A stretch of DNA of 64,000 nucleotides from Desulfofustis glycolicus DSM 9705 (lineage in GTDB: Bacteria; Desulfobacterota; Desulfobulbia; Desulfobulbales; Desulfocapsaceae), in contig NZ_FQXS01000017.1 in NCBI RefSeq assembly GCF_900130015.1, positions 1 to 64,000 of the forward strand, read 5' to 3'. A program made the position numbers and the translations under genes. A model generated the notes under the pieces. That model made no database searches. It was given only the letters and a program-made list of their open reading frames with translations, and was not told the origin of the DNA. Of this stretch, positions 46,001 to 54,581 are shown piece after piece. The number at the start of each line of letters is the position of its first letter. The stretch's first letter is position 1.

Positions 46001-48209
46001 CGAGCAAGGGATCATCGATCTGCAGCAGGGACTCGCCGTCTTCCGCCAGGCCATGACCATCCAGTTACATCCGGAAGCGCGTTCCCGACGCTACTCACAG
46101 GCCGATTTCTCGCCCCTGAAAACCCATTACAGCGAGCGGACCTTTCAGATCCATGTAATGAACGAATTCGCCCGCCTGGCCTTGAGCAAGATCAGCGGCG
46201 CCTGGCAATACGTCGTCTCTTACTTCAACGACGACAAGGAACAATTCGTTAAACGTTTCTTCCCCGGCAAAGAGAGCTTCCTCGAACGGGCGACCAGCGA
46301 GCAATCATACCAGCGCATCGTCGATGACCTTAAAAACCCCAGTCAGGAGAAAATCGTCACCGCCCCCCTGGACCAGAACCTGCTCATCCTTGCCGGCCCC
46401 GGAGCCGGCAAGACGCGGGTGGTCGCCCACCGGGTGGCCTACCTCATTCGCGTCAAACGGGTCCCTCCGCGGGCACTGCTCGTACTCTGTTTCAATCGCA
46501 GCGCCATCATGAGCCTGCGCCAGCGAGTTCGCGACCTGGTCGGCGAAGACATGGCCGGCGTGACCATGCTGACCTTCCATGGTCTTGCGCTACGGTTCAC
46601 CGGTCGATCATTGGTGACCAGCTCTCGGCAAAAGGACCGCGAGGATATTGATTTCAGTCATATCATCAAGGACGCCATCGGTTTGCTGAAAGGGGAAAAA
46701 GACGTTGCCGGCTTCCAGGATATTCCCCCCGACTACGCCCTGATCGGCAGATTCAGCCACATCCTCGTCGACGAATACCAGGATATCGATGCCGAGCAAT
46801 ATGAGTTGGTCTCTCTCGTCGCCGGGAAAAGCGTTACAGAACATGAACGGAAAATGACCATCCTGGCGGTTGGCGATGACGACCAGAACATCTATCGGTT
46901 TCGCGGGGCAAGCGTCGAATTCATCAAAAAGTTCCGACACGACTACGATGCGCACATCCACTACCTGATCGAAAACTACCGCTCGACTGCCCATATCATC
47001 GACGCAGCGAACTGTTTGATCGCCCACAACACTGACCGGATGAAGACGAACCACCCGATCCGGATCAACCGGGATCGAAAAAATCTTCTACCCGGTGGCA
47101 ATTGGCAGGCCAACGACCCGGTTGCGCACGGCAAAGTGCAACTACTTCAGGTGAGCAGCCCCCAGGAACAGGCTGCCGCCCTGCTGACAGAGTTAAAACG
47201 GCTGCAGCAGGCAGGCCCCGCGGAACTGAACAAGTGCGCCGTGCTCGCTCGTGAGTGGAAAGACCTCGATCCGGTGCGCAGCGCTCTCGAAGCAGCCGGC
47301 ATCCCCGTCTGCCTGAGTTGGGGACGGCAAAACGGATTCCCCCGCTTATCCCGAATACGCGAACATACTGATCTGCTCGACCACCTACACACCATGCGTA
47401 CTGAACTGCTCACCGGCAGCGCGCTGCTGGCTATCCTTGCCAAGCAAACCACCAACAATTCAGTCTGGAGCGACAATCTGAAAACAATCCTCCAGCAATG
47501 GCGGGATGAAACCAACGACGCCCCACAGCCGGTGCCTGAGATCCAGGAATACCTCTATGAAACCTTCGCCGAACAAAACAGGGCCAAGACCATCGGCAAC
47601 GGCCTGTTCCTGGCGACAGCCCATTCGGTGAAAGGCCTCGAATTCGATCATGTCTTCATCCTCGGTGACAACTGGGATCATGGAGCCCAAACAGCCATCG
47701 AAGATGAGCGCAGACTCTATTACGTCTCCATGTCGCGGGCCCGGGAAACACTCCATCTCTTTTCAATTCAGACAACGGCCAACCCGCATGCCAGCTTATT
47801 GGCAGGTGATTTTCTCACCACCAGAAAACCAACAACAACCGACCCAAGCAGAACCACAAGCCACAGCTACCATGTGTTGGGTATGGAAGATCTATTTCTG
47901 GACTACATCGGTATACGAATAGAAACCCATCCTTCCCGCCAAGCCATCAAGAAATTGCAAGCAGGCGATCGGTTGAATTTTAAGAGAGCAGAAGATCATG
48001 TAGACTTGATCAATGAAGAATGTATAGAGGTTGCTCGGCTCTCAAAAAAAGCGTTTGCTGAATGGGAGGAAAAACTCGACACCGTCCAGCAAATTCTTGT
48101 TCTTGCCTTGGTGAGAAGAACCCGGGAGGATGTCTCCGACAAGGAGTTTCAAGCAAGATGCATTGGGCAAAGCTGGGAAATTCCAATCGTGGAATTCAGG
48201 CACGCTTAA
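43041..48209 (+). CDS. Exonuclease-RecQ-UvrD fusion helicase
   Basis: Three enzymatic modules lie in one 1722-residue chain. Residues about 10-170 resemble a DEDD 3'-5' exonuclease ([24 protein letters not shown]). Residues about 300-720 form a RecQ-type SF2 helicase: Walker A in [12 protein letters not shown], the DEAH box in [18 protein letters not shown], and [37 protein letters not shown]. Residues about 1100-1600 form a UvrD-type SF1 helicase: [62 protein letters not shown] and [14 protein letters not shown]. A winged-helix-like stretch separates the two. It should unwind and trim DNA ends, in repair or in defence against foreign DNA. Fusion of two opposite-superfamily helicases with a nuclease is uncommon. 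The gene lies near a Fic gene and tRNA-Phe. Confidence 0.88.
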   Translation: [1722 protein letters not shown]

Positions 48210-48436
48210 ACAGAAAGCGAGATTAATTCTGCTGTGACATCTTCCTTGAAAACAGTCTCGGAAAAGTTCCCTAATCATCTAAATGTCAGAGATTTCTGTA
48301 CAGGCCCTATCTTCCAACGAACACCTCATTTTTACAATAAAATCCAAGCAATCTTTCTTTTCAAGGCGCTTTATTTTATGATATTACTTAAATGTAAAAT
48401 ATGAGTTGATCTTATTTTAGTTTCACGGGAGACAGG

Positions 48437-49606
48437 ATGAAGCGAAAACTCCAAGGCGAATACGTGACCATTTCGACAGTGGGTGATACGGTTCAATCCT
48501 TTGTCCCCTCTCCGCTGCCGCCGCTACCACCCATCGAATGGACGCGGGAACTGTGCCGCAGGTTCGATGAGGCGATGCTGGCACTCGGGCGGCTGGATAG
48601 CGTCTCGACGCTGTTGCCGGACACCTCACTGTTTCTTTATATGTACGTTCGCAAAGAAGCGGTGCTTTCTTCCATGATCGAGGGAACGCAGTCGTCGTTG
48701 TCTGACCTGCTGCTGTTCGAGTTGGACCAGCAGCCAGGTGTACCGCTTGATGACGTACGGGAGGTCAGTAACTATATCGCCGCTCTCGACCATGGTCTTG
48801 GTCTGCTGAAGGCAGGCCTGCCGCTATCGCTGCGGCTCTTTCGGGAGATCCACGGTGTGTTATTGACCAAGGGCCGAGGCAGCAATCAGGCTCCGGGTGA
48901 ATTTCGGCGGTGCCTGAACTGGATCGGCGGTACCAGACCGGGAAACGCTGCCTTTGTTCCACCCCCGGCGGAAGCGGTGCTCGAGTGCATGGGCAAACTG
49001 GAACTCTTTCTCCATGACCAGCCGGAACCTACCCCGGTCTTGCTCAAAGTGGCCTTGGCCCATGTGCAGTTTGAGACCATCCACCCCTTTCTCGATGGTA
49101 ACGGCCGTCTGGGGCGCTTGCTGATCACGCTGCTGCTGTGCGAGAAAAAGGTGCTGCGGGAACCGATGCTCTACCTGAGCCTCTACTTCAAGACGCACCG
49201 GCAGTATTATTATGAGTTGCTCAACAACGTCCGCCTGACAGGTGACTGGGAAGCGTGGTTGGATTTCTTCGCCGAGGCGATCATCGTCACTGCCGGCCAG
49301 GCGGTGGAAACGGCGCAGCAGCTTCTGGACCTGGCCAAACAGGACCGCGACAAAATAAACGGCCTTGGCCGGGCTGCGGCATCGGCGCTGCAGGTGCACC
49401 GGGCACTCATGGAGCATCCCATCGCCACAGCGGGGTCACTGGTTAAGAAGACCGGACTCACTGCGGCAACGATCAACAAGGCACTTGACCACCTGGAACA
49501 CCTGGGCATCGTGAACGAGCTGACCGCACAGAAGCGCAACCGCCTGTTCAGCTACGCGGGTTATATCGGAATCATGAGTCGCGGTACGGAACTGCCGGGC
49601 AGTTAG
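48437..49606 (+). CDS. Fic-family protein (AMPylation type) with N-terminal inhibitory motif
   Basis: The 389-residue protein has the Fic core motif HPFLDGNGRLGRLL near residue 217, with catalytic His and the anion-hole glycines. SSMIEGTQSS near residue 76 matches the inhibitory helix (S/T)xxxE(G/N), so activity is self-restrained by the glutamate. A C-terminal winged helix (SLVKKTGLTAATINKALDHLEHLGIV) could bind DNA. Such proteins transfer AMP or other nucleotides to a protein target. GGGAGACAGG precedes the ATG. No antitoxin gene is adjacent, as expected for the self-inhibited class. Confidence 0.88.
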   Translation: MKRKLQGEYVTISTVGDTVQSFVPSPLPPLPPIEWTRELCRRFDEAMLALGRLDSVSTLLPDTSLFLYMYVRKEAVLSSMIEGTQSSLSDLLLFELDQQPGVPLDDVREVSNYIAALDHGLGLLKAGLPLSLRLFREIHGVLLTKGRGSNQAPGEFRRCLNWIGGTRPGNAAFVPPPAEAVLECMGKLELFLHDQPEPTPVLLKVALAHVQFETIHPFLDGNGRLGRLLITLLLCEKKVLREPMLYLSLYFKTHRQYYYELLNNVRLTGDWEAWLDFFAEAIIVTAGQAVETAQQLLDLAKQDRDKINGLGRAAASALQVHRALMEHPIATAGSLVKKTGLTAATINKALDHLEHLGIVNELTAQKRNRLFSYAGYIGIMSRGTELPGS

Positions 49607-49700
49607 GAACCATCGGTTCCGGTTCAAGGCTGTCAGGTCTGGTTTAGAAGAATCCTCACACCACAGGCCTTCATGCGTCCTCGCTCCTTCACCAAACGCA

Positions 49701-49736
49701 AAAAGCGGTTACAGAACAAAACCTGTAACCGCTTTT
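49701..49736 (-). terminator. Rho-independent terminator of tRNA-Phe
   Basis: A perfect 14-bp stem (AAAAGCGGTTACAG at 49701-49714 with CTGTAACCGCTTTT at 49723-49736) with an eight-base loop. On the minus strand it ends in a T-run, about 10 bp after the tRNA 3' end. Confidence 0.8.
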
Positions 49737-49745
49737 AATGTCGTG

Positions 49746-49821
<76 letters not shown>

Positions 49822-49921
49822 ACCGGATAGCGGTGCTGTATTTACAAAACATACCCGGAGGTGTCAACTGTTTTCCTCCGGGCTTGTTTAGTCGAGCCGA
49901 CTAATGGCGGCCTCGGGACTG

Positions 49922-50731
49922 CTATTTTTCGTCGTGGATCGACAGGCCGCCCAAATCTAGTTCGAAGTTGAGGTCGTCGTCCATTCGTGATGCCGGTCGG
50001 GCGGCTTTTTCAGCGGCAGGTGAAACTTCTTCGGCCAGGGCGGGCTCATCCTCGCCGAGATCGAAGTCCATGTCCATGTTGCTGAAATCGAGATCGTCCG
50101 CCGGTTCGGCCGGCAATGCGGCCGGCTCTTCGCTGGCAGCCGGTTCCGGTTCTTCAGCGAAGGCCGCCGGAGTCTCGTCCCCTGTCAACGGTGGGGGAGT
50201 GGCACTGCGTGCCTGATCCGGCGGAGAGAGATCGGAGATATCGGACAATTCCTCGGGGATTTCCATGCTCGGTGGCGGCGGTGTATCGTCGGCTTCGCTG
50301 TCTTCGAAGGCGAAGGTCTCTTCACCGGAAGTGTCTTCAAACATCCCGAGATCGAGCGCACCTTCGGTGAACTGCTGACTTTCATCTCCCCGCTCGCCCG
50401 AACCGAATTCGTCGTCCAGGGCCTGAGCGGCGGCAGTATCATCTTCCTGGTCTTCGGCGAAGGCGAACTCCATGTCTGCATCTTCCTCCGATTCTCCCTC
50501 GTCTACGAGAATCTCCAGATCCGGATCGGCGAATTCGATCTCGTCGCTCTCTTCACTTTCGAGAGACATTTCGCCATCATCTTCCAGTGCGGCGAACTTC
50601 AGGAAAACCGGGGTGTGAACATTTAACGTACTGCCCTGAAAGGCGTTTGCCGTCTCTGAAATATCCTTGTTACAGCGTAGACAGGTCTCGACATTGTCAA
50701 AGGAGATATAGCCACATTTCGGACAGCGCAT
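49922..50731 (-). CDS. Acidic protein with N-terminal zinc ribbon
   Basis: The 269-residue protein begins MRCPKCGYISFDNVETCLRC, a CxxC...CxxC zinc ribbon. The rest is strongly acidic and low complexity, rich in Glu, Asp, Ala and Pro, with no predicted domain or membrane segment. It ends in a short conserved-looking LNFELDLGGLSIHDEK. The start at 50731 has GAGGA nine bases upstream and places the zinc ribbon at the N-terminus. I do not recognise the function; the ribbon suggests protein or nucleic-acid binding, and the acidic tail could be a flexible linker. It lies before the nadC-valS pair on the same strand. Confidence 0.7.
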   Translation of the reverse strand: MRCPKCGYISFDNVETCLRCNKDISETANAFQGSTLNVHTPVFLKFAALEDDGEMSLESEESDEIEFADPDLEILVDEGESEEDADMEFAFAEDQEDDTAAAQALDDEFGSGERGDESQQFTEGALDLGMFEDTSGEETFAFEDSEADDTPPPPSMEIPEELSDISDLSPPDQARSATPPPLTGDETPAAFAEEPEPAASEEPAALPAEPADDLDFSNMDMDFDLGEDEPALAEEVSPAAEKAARPASRMDDDLNFELDLGGLSIHDEK

Positions 50732-50862
50732 CAGTACATTCCTCTTTTCGGGTCCAACAGAAAAGGCATGGCTGGCCGCACCATCCATGCCACCCCTCCA
50801 GTATGAGCGCAGTATCTCACATTTTTTCGGGAAAAATCAAGAAATAATCGCATTATTGGTGT

Positions 50863-51708
50863 TTATCCGCCGGTCGAGGACCAATCCATACCGATATCGC
50901 AGGCGGGGGCGGAATGTGTCAGGGCGCCCGCCGAGATGATGTCAACACCCGAAGCAGCCACCGCCCGCACCGTTTCCAGGGAGATGCCGCCGGAGGCCTC
51001 GACGATCGCCCGGCCGTCGATCTTGGCCACCGCTTCGGCCATGGTGGCGGGCGGCATATTGTCGAGCAGGATGATATCGACACCGCAGTCAAGGCACTGC
51101 TCGACCTGTTCCAGGGTATCGGTCTCCACCTCGATCCTGATGGTATGCGGCACCAGGAGCCGCACCCGTTCAACCGCAGCGGCGATGGAACCGCAGGCGG
51201 CGATGTGATTATCCTTGATCAGGATGCCGTCGGCCAGATTGAAGCGATGGTTGTGCCCTCCGCCGGCCACCACTGCGTATTTCTCGAGCATCCGTAGTCC
51301 CGGCGTGGTCTTCCGGGTATCGCAGATCCGCACCGGATAGCCCTCGACCTGCCTGACGAAGGCGGCGGTCAAGGTGGCGATGCCGGAGAGTCGCTGCAGC
51401 AGGTTCAGGGCCACCCGCTCCGCCTTGAGCAGATCGATGGTTGGGCCGTTTACCGTCAGCAGCACATCACCAGGCTCGACCCGGCTGCCGTCGGCCAGGC
51501 CGCCGGTGCTTTCAATGCGCGGGTTCTGCAAGGCAAACACCCGGGCGGCGACGGTCTCGATCCCGGCCGCCAGAAAGCTCTCACGGGCCACCAACCGGGC
51601 ACTGCCAAGCTGGTCCGGCGAAAAAATTGCCTCACTGGTCAGATCACCCCGGCCGATATCTTCCCGGAGAAATGAACGCAGGATCGTATCCAGCAGGTTG
51701 TTGTCCAT
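50863..51708 (-). CDS. nadC: Nicotinate-nucleotide pyrophosphorylase (quinolinate phosphoribosyltransferase)
   Basis: The 281-residue enzyme converts quinolinate and PRPP to nicotinate mononucleotide in NAD synthesis. Visible motifs are REDIGRGDLTS at the N-terminus, the substrate-binding RICDTRKTTPGLRMLEKYAVVAGGGHNHRFNLADGILIKDNH stretch, and EASGGISLETV and VDIISAGALTHSA near the end. GAGGAGC lies just before the ATG at 51708. It lies 20 bp downstream of valS and is co-transcribed with it. Confidence 0.95.
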   Translation of the reverse strand: MDNNLLDTILRSFLREDIGRGDLTSEAIFSPDQLGSARLVARESFLAAGIETVAARVFALQNPRIESTGGLADGSRVEPGDVLLTVNGPTIDLLKAERVALNLLQRLSGIATLTAAFVRQVEGYPVRICDTRKTTPGLRMLEKYAVVAGGGHNHRFNLADGILIKDNHIAACGSIAAAVERVRLLVPHTIRIEVETDTLEQVEQCLDCGVDIILLDNMPPATMAEAVAKIDGRAIVEASGGISLETVRAVAASGVDIISAGALTHSAPACDIGMDWSSTGG

Positions 51709-51728
51709 GGTGCTCCTCAGCTGCCTCG

Positions 51729-54407
51729 TCAATTTCCGGCGATAGCTGCCAGCCGCTGCTCTGCCTCTGAGATGCGGGCCAGTCGCGCTTCCAGCTCACG
51801 CTGCTTCTCCTGCTCTTTGGCGACTATCTCGGCCGGCGCATTGGCCAGGAATTTCTCGTTGCCGAGCTTGCCGCTCACCTTCTTCAAGTCGATCTCGACC
51901 TTGGCCCGCTCCCGCTGCAACTTGTCACGCTCGCCGGCAATGTCGACGAGTCCTTTGAGCGGCACATAAATTTCGATGTCGTTGTAGATATAGGTAGCCG
52001 CATCGGCCGGTTTGGCGCCCGGCGGGGCGATGGTCAGCGAACCGAGCCGGGCCAGTTCGGTAATGGCCGGCGTGTAGGTGGTGATCAGCGCGGCCGCATC
52101 CTCACCGACATTGGTAACGAAAGCCTCGAGCTTCTGCGACGGGTGCACGTTGGCTTCGGCCCGAATGTTACGGATACCGCCGATGACCCCCATCAGCAAC
52201 TCCATATCCCGTTCGGCCGCCTCGTCGAGCCATTCCCGGTGCCGTTCGGGGTAGGGCTGCAGCATCAGCACCGGCCGCTCGCCGGGCAGCACGCTCCATA
52301 TCTCCTCGGTGACGAACGGGGTAATCGGGTGCATCAGCCCCACAATCGTCTCCAGCACCGTCAGCAGGACGCCGCGGGCCTGATTCCTGGTCTGCTCCTC
52401 CCGGCTGAACAGCTCCGATTTGATCCATTCCAGGTACCAGTCGCAGAACTCGTGCCAGATGAACTGGTAATTGGCCGACGCGACGTCGTTGAAATGGTAT
52501 TCATCGAGGCCACGACGGACCTGGTCGATCGTCCGGGCGGTGCGACTGAGGATCCAGCGATGGGCCAGGCCGAGACGTTCGGGCTGCTCGACCACGGCGG
52601 TAATACCGGGATCGCTGGAACCGACGTGCATCAAGGCGAAACGGGCGGCATTCCACAGCTTGTTGATGAAAAAGCGATACCCTTCGATCCGCTCCTCGTC
52701 GAGCCGGATCTCCCGGCCCTGGGCGGCAAAAGCGGCGAGCGTGAAACGAACCGCGTCGGTGCCGTAAACGCCCATGACCTGCAGCGGGTCGATGACGTTG
52801 CCGGTCGATTTTGACATCTTCTTGCCGTGCTTGTCGCGCACCAGCGCATGCAGGTAGACGTCGTGAAACGGCACCTCCTCCATGAAATGGATGCCCATCA
52901 TCATCATTCGGGCCACCCAGAAGAAGAGGATATCGAAACTGGTCACCAAAATCGACGTCGGGTAGAAGGTGGCCAGCTCCCTGGTCTTCTCCGGCCAGCC
53001 CATCGTCGAAAACGGCCAGAGCGCCGAGGAGAACCAGGTGTCGAGCACGTCGGTTTCCTGCACCAGCTCGGTGGATCCGCAGGACGGGCAGCGTTCGGGG
53101 TCGATGGTGTCGACGATCATCTCGCCGCAGGCGGTACAGGTCCAGGCCGGGATGCGGTGTCCCCACCAGATCTGCCGGGAGATGCACCAGTCGCGGATAT
53201 TGTCCATCCAGCTGTAGAAGGTGTTATACCAGGTTTTCGGGTAGATCTTGATGCGCTCCTCGCGCACCGCGGCCACCGCCGCGTCGGCCAACGGCCGGAC
53301 AGAGACGAACCACTGCAGCGAGGTGGTCGGCTCAACCACCGTCTTGCAGCGATAGCACTGGCCGACCGCATGCGGATAGTCCTCTACCGTGACCAGGTAC
53401 CCCTGGCTTTCGAGATCGGCAACGATCTTCTTGCGACAGGCGAACCGGTCCAGCCCGGCGTAGCTGCCGGCCTTTTCGTTCATCACGCCGTGGTCGTCCA
53501 TCACCTTGCACATCGCCAGGTTATGGCGCCGGCCGATCTCGTAGTCGTCCCGATCATGGGACGGGGTTACCTTCAAGGCCCCGGTACCGAAATCCATCTG
53601 CACGTGCTCGTCGAAGACTACCGGGATAACTCGACCGGTCAGCGGCAGTTCCACCTGCTTGCCGGCCAGACCGGCGTAACGGGGATCATTCGGGTTGACC
53701 GCGACGCCGGTATCGCCAAGCATGGTTTCCGGTCGAGTGGTGGCCACCACCAACTCGCCGCTGCCGTCAACCAGCGGGTAACGCAGGTGGTAGAGTTTGC
53801 CCTGGCTCGGCTCGTGTTCTACTTCATCGTCGGCCAGCGCCGTCAGGCAGCGCGGGCACCAGTTGACGATATAATCGCCCTTGTAGATCAGTCCTTCCTT
53901 GTAGAGCCGGACGAAGACTTCACGTACCGCCTGCGACAACCCCTCGTCCATGGTGAAGCGTTCCCGACTCCAGTCGCAGGAACAGCCGAGCCGCTTGAGC
54001 TGGTTGATAATAGTGCCGCCCTTTTCCCGGCGCCACTCCCAGACCCGCTCGACAAAAGCGTCTCGCCCGAGATCATGGCGACTGAGGCCCTCGCTGGCGA
54101 GCTGTCGTTCGACGACGTTCTGCGTGGCGATGCCGGCATGATCGGTCCCCGGCACCCACAGGGTGTTGTCACCGCACATCCGGTGATAACGGGTCAGGAT
54201 GTCCTGCATGGTGTTATTCAGGGCGTGGCCGACATGGAGAACGCCGGTCACGTTGGGCGGCGGGATGACAATGGAAAATGACGGCTTATCGGGCTCCATG
54301 CGGGCGGCGAAACAGTGCTGCGCCTCCCAGGTGTCCAGCCATTTCTGCTCGACGTCGGTAAATTCGTAGCTCTTGCTCAGTTCCTTCGGTGCGCTGGTTT
54401 CGGTCAT
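51729..54407 (-). CDS. valS: Valine-tRNA ligase
   Basis: The 892-residue class I synthetase charges tRNA-Val. The HIGH motif appears as NVTGVLHVGHALN and the KMSKS motif as KMSKSTGNVIDP. The editing domain region includes VATTRPETMLGDTGVAVNPND. Zinc-ribbon-like CTACGE and CPSCGS lie in the central region, and a C-terminal coiled coil (ERDKLQRERAKVEIDLKKVSGKLGNEKFLANAPAEIV) is typical. nadC follows on the same strand. Confidence 0.97.
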   Translation of the reverse strand: MTETSAPKELSKSYEFTDVEQKWLDTWEAQHCFAARMEPDKPSFSIVIPPPNVTGVLHVGHALNNTMQDILTRYHRMCGDNTLWVPGTDHAGIATQNVVERQLASEGLSRHDLGRDAFVERVWEWRREKGGTIINQLKRLGCSCDWSRERFTMDEGLSQAVREVFVRLYKEGLIYKGDYIVNWCPRCLTALADDEVEHEPSQGKLYHLRYPLVDGSGELVVATTRPETMLGDTGVAVNPNDPRYAGLAGKQVELPLTGRVIPVVFDEHVQMDFGTGALKVTPSHDRDDYEIGRRHNLAMCKVMDDHGVMNEKAGSYAGLDRFACRKKIVADLESQGYLVTVEDYPHAVGQCYRCKTVVEPTTSLQWFVSVRPLADAAVAAVREERIKIYPKTWYNTFYSWMDNIRDWCISRQIWWGHRIPAWTCTACGEMIVDTIDPERCPSCGSTELVQETDVLDTWFSSALWPFSTMGWPEKTRELATFYPTSILVTSFDILFFWVARMMMMGIHFMEEVPFHDVYLHALVRDKHGKKMSKSTGNVIDPLQVMGVYGTDAVRFTLAAFAAQGREIRLDEERIEGYRFFINKLWNAARFALMHVGSSDPGITAVVEQPERLGLAHRWILSRTARTIDQVRRGLDEYHFNDVASANYQFIWHEFCDWYLEWIKSELFSREEQTRNQARGVLLTVLETIVGLMHPITPFVTEEIWSVLPGERPVLMLQPYPERHREWLDEAAERDMELLMGVIGGIRNIRAEANVHPSQKLEAFVTNVGEDAAALITTYTPAITELARLGSLTIAPPGAKPADAATYIYNDIEIYVPLKGLVDIAGERDKLQRERAKVEIDLKKVSGKLGNEKFLANAPAEIVAKEQEKQRELEARLARISEAEQRLAAIAGN

Positions 54408-54581
54408 CGGTTACGTGCCTGTGCTGGTTTGCCGGATCGCTATTCTCCCGCCGGCGTCGCATCGACGCCGGCGGAGAGGAAGATTACCTGCGGATCACCA
54501 TTTAAGCAACCGTTTTCCGGTCCGTACCGGGCCGAAGCGCCATCGGCCGGGCCCAGCTGCCGCAGTTCGATGATCAACGCG

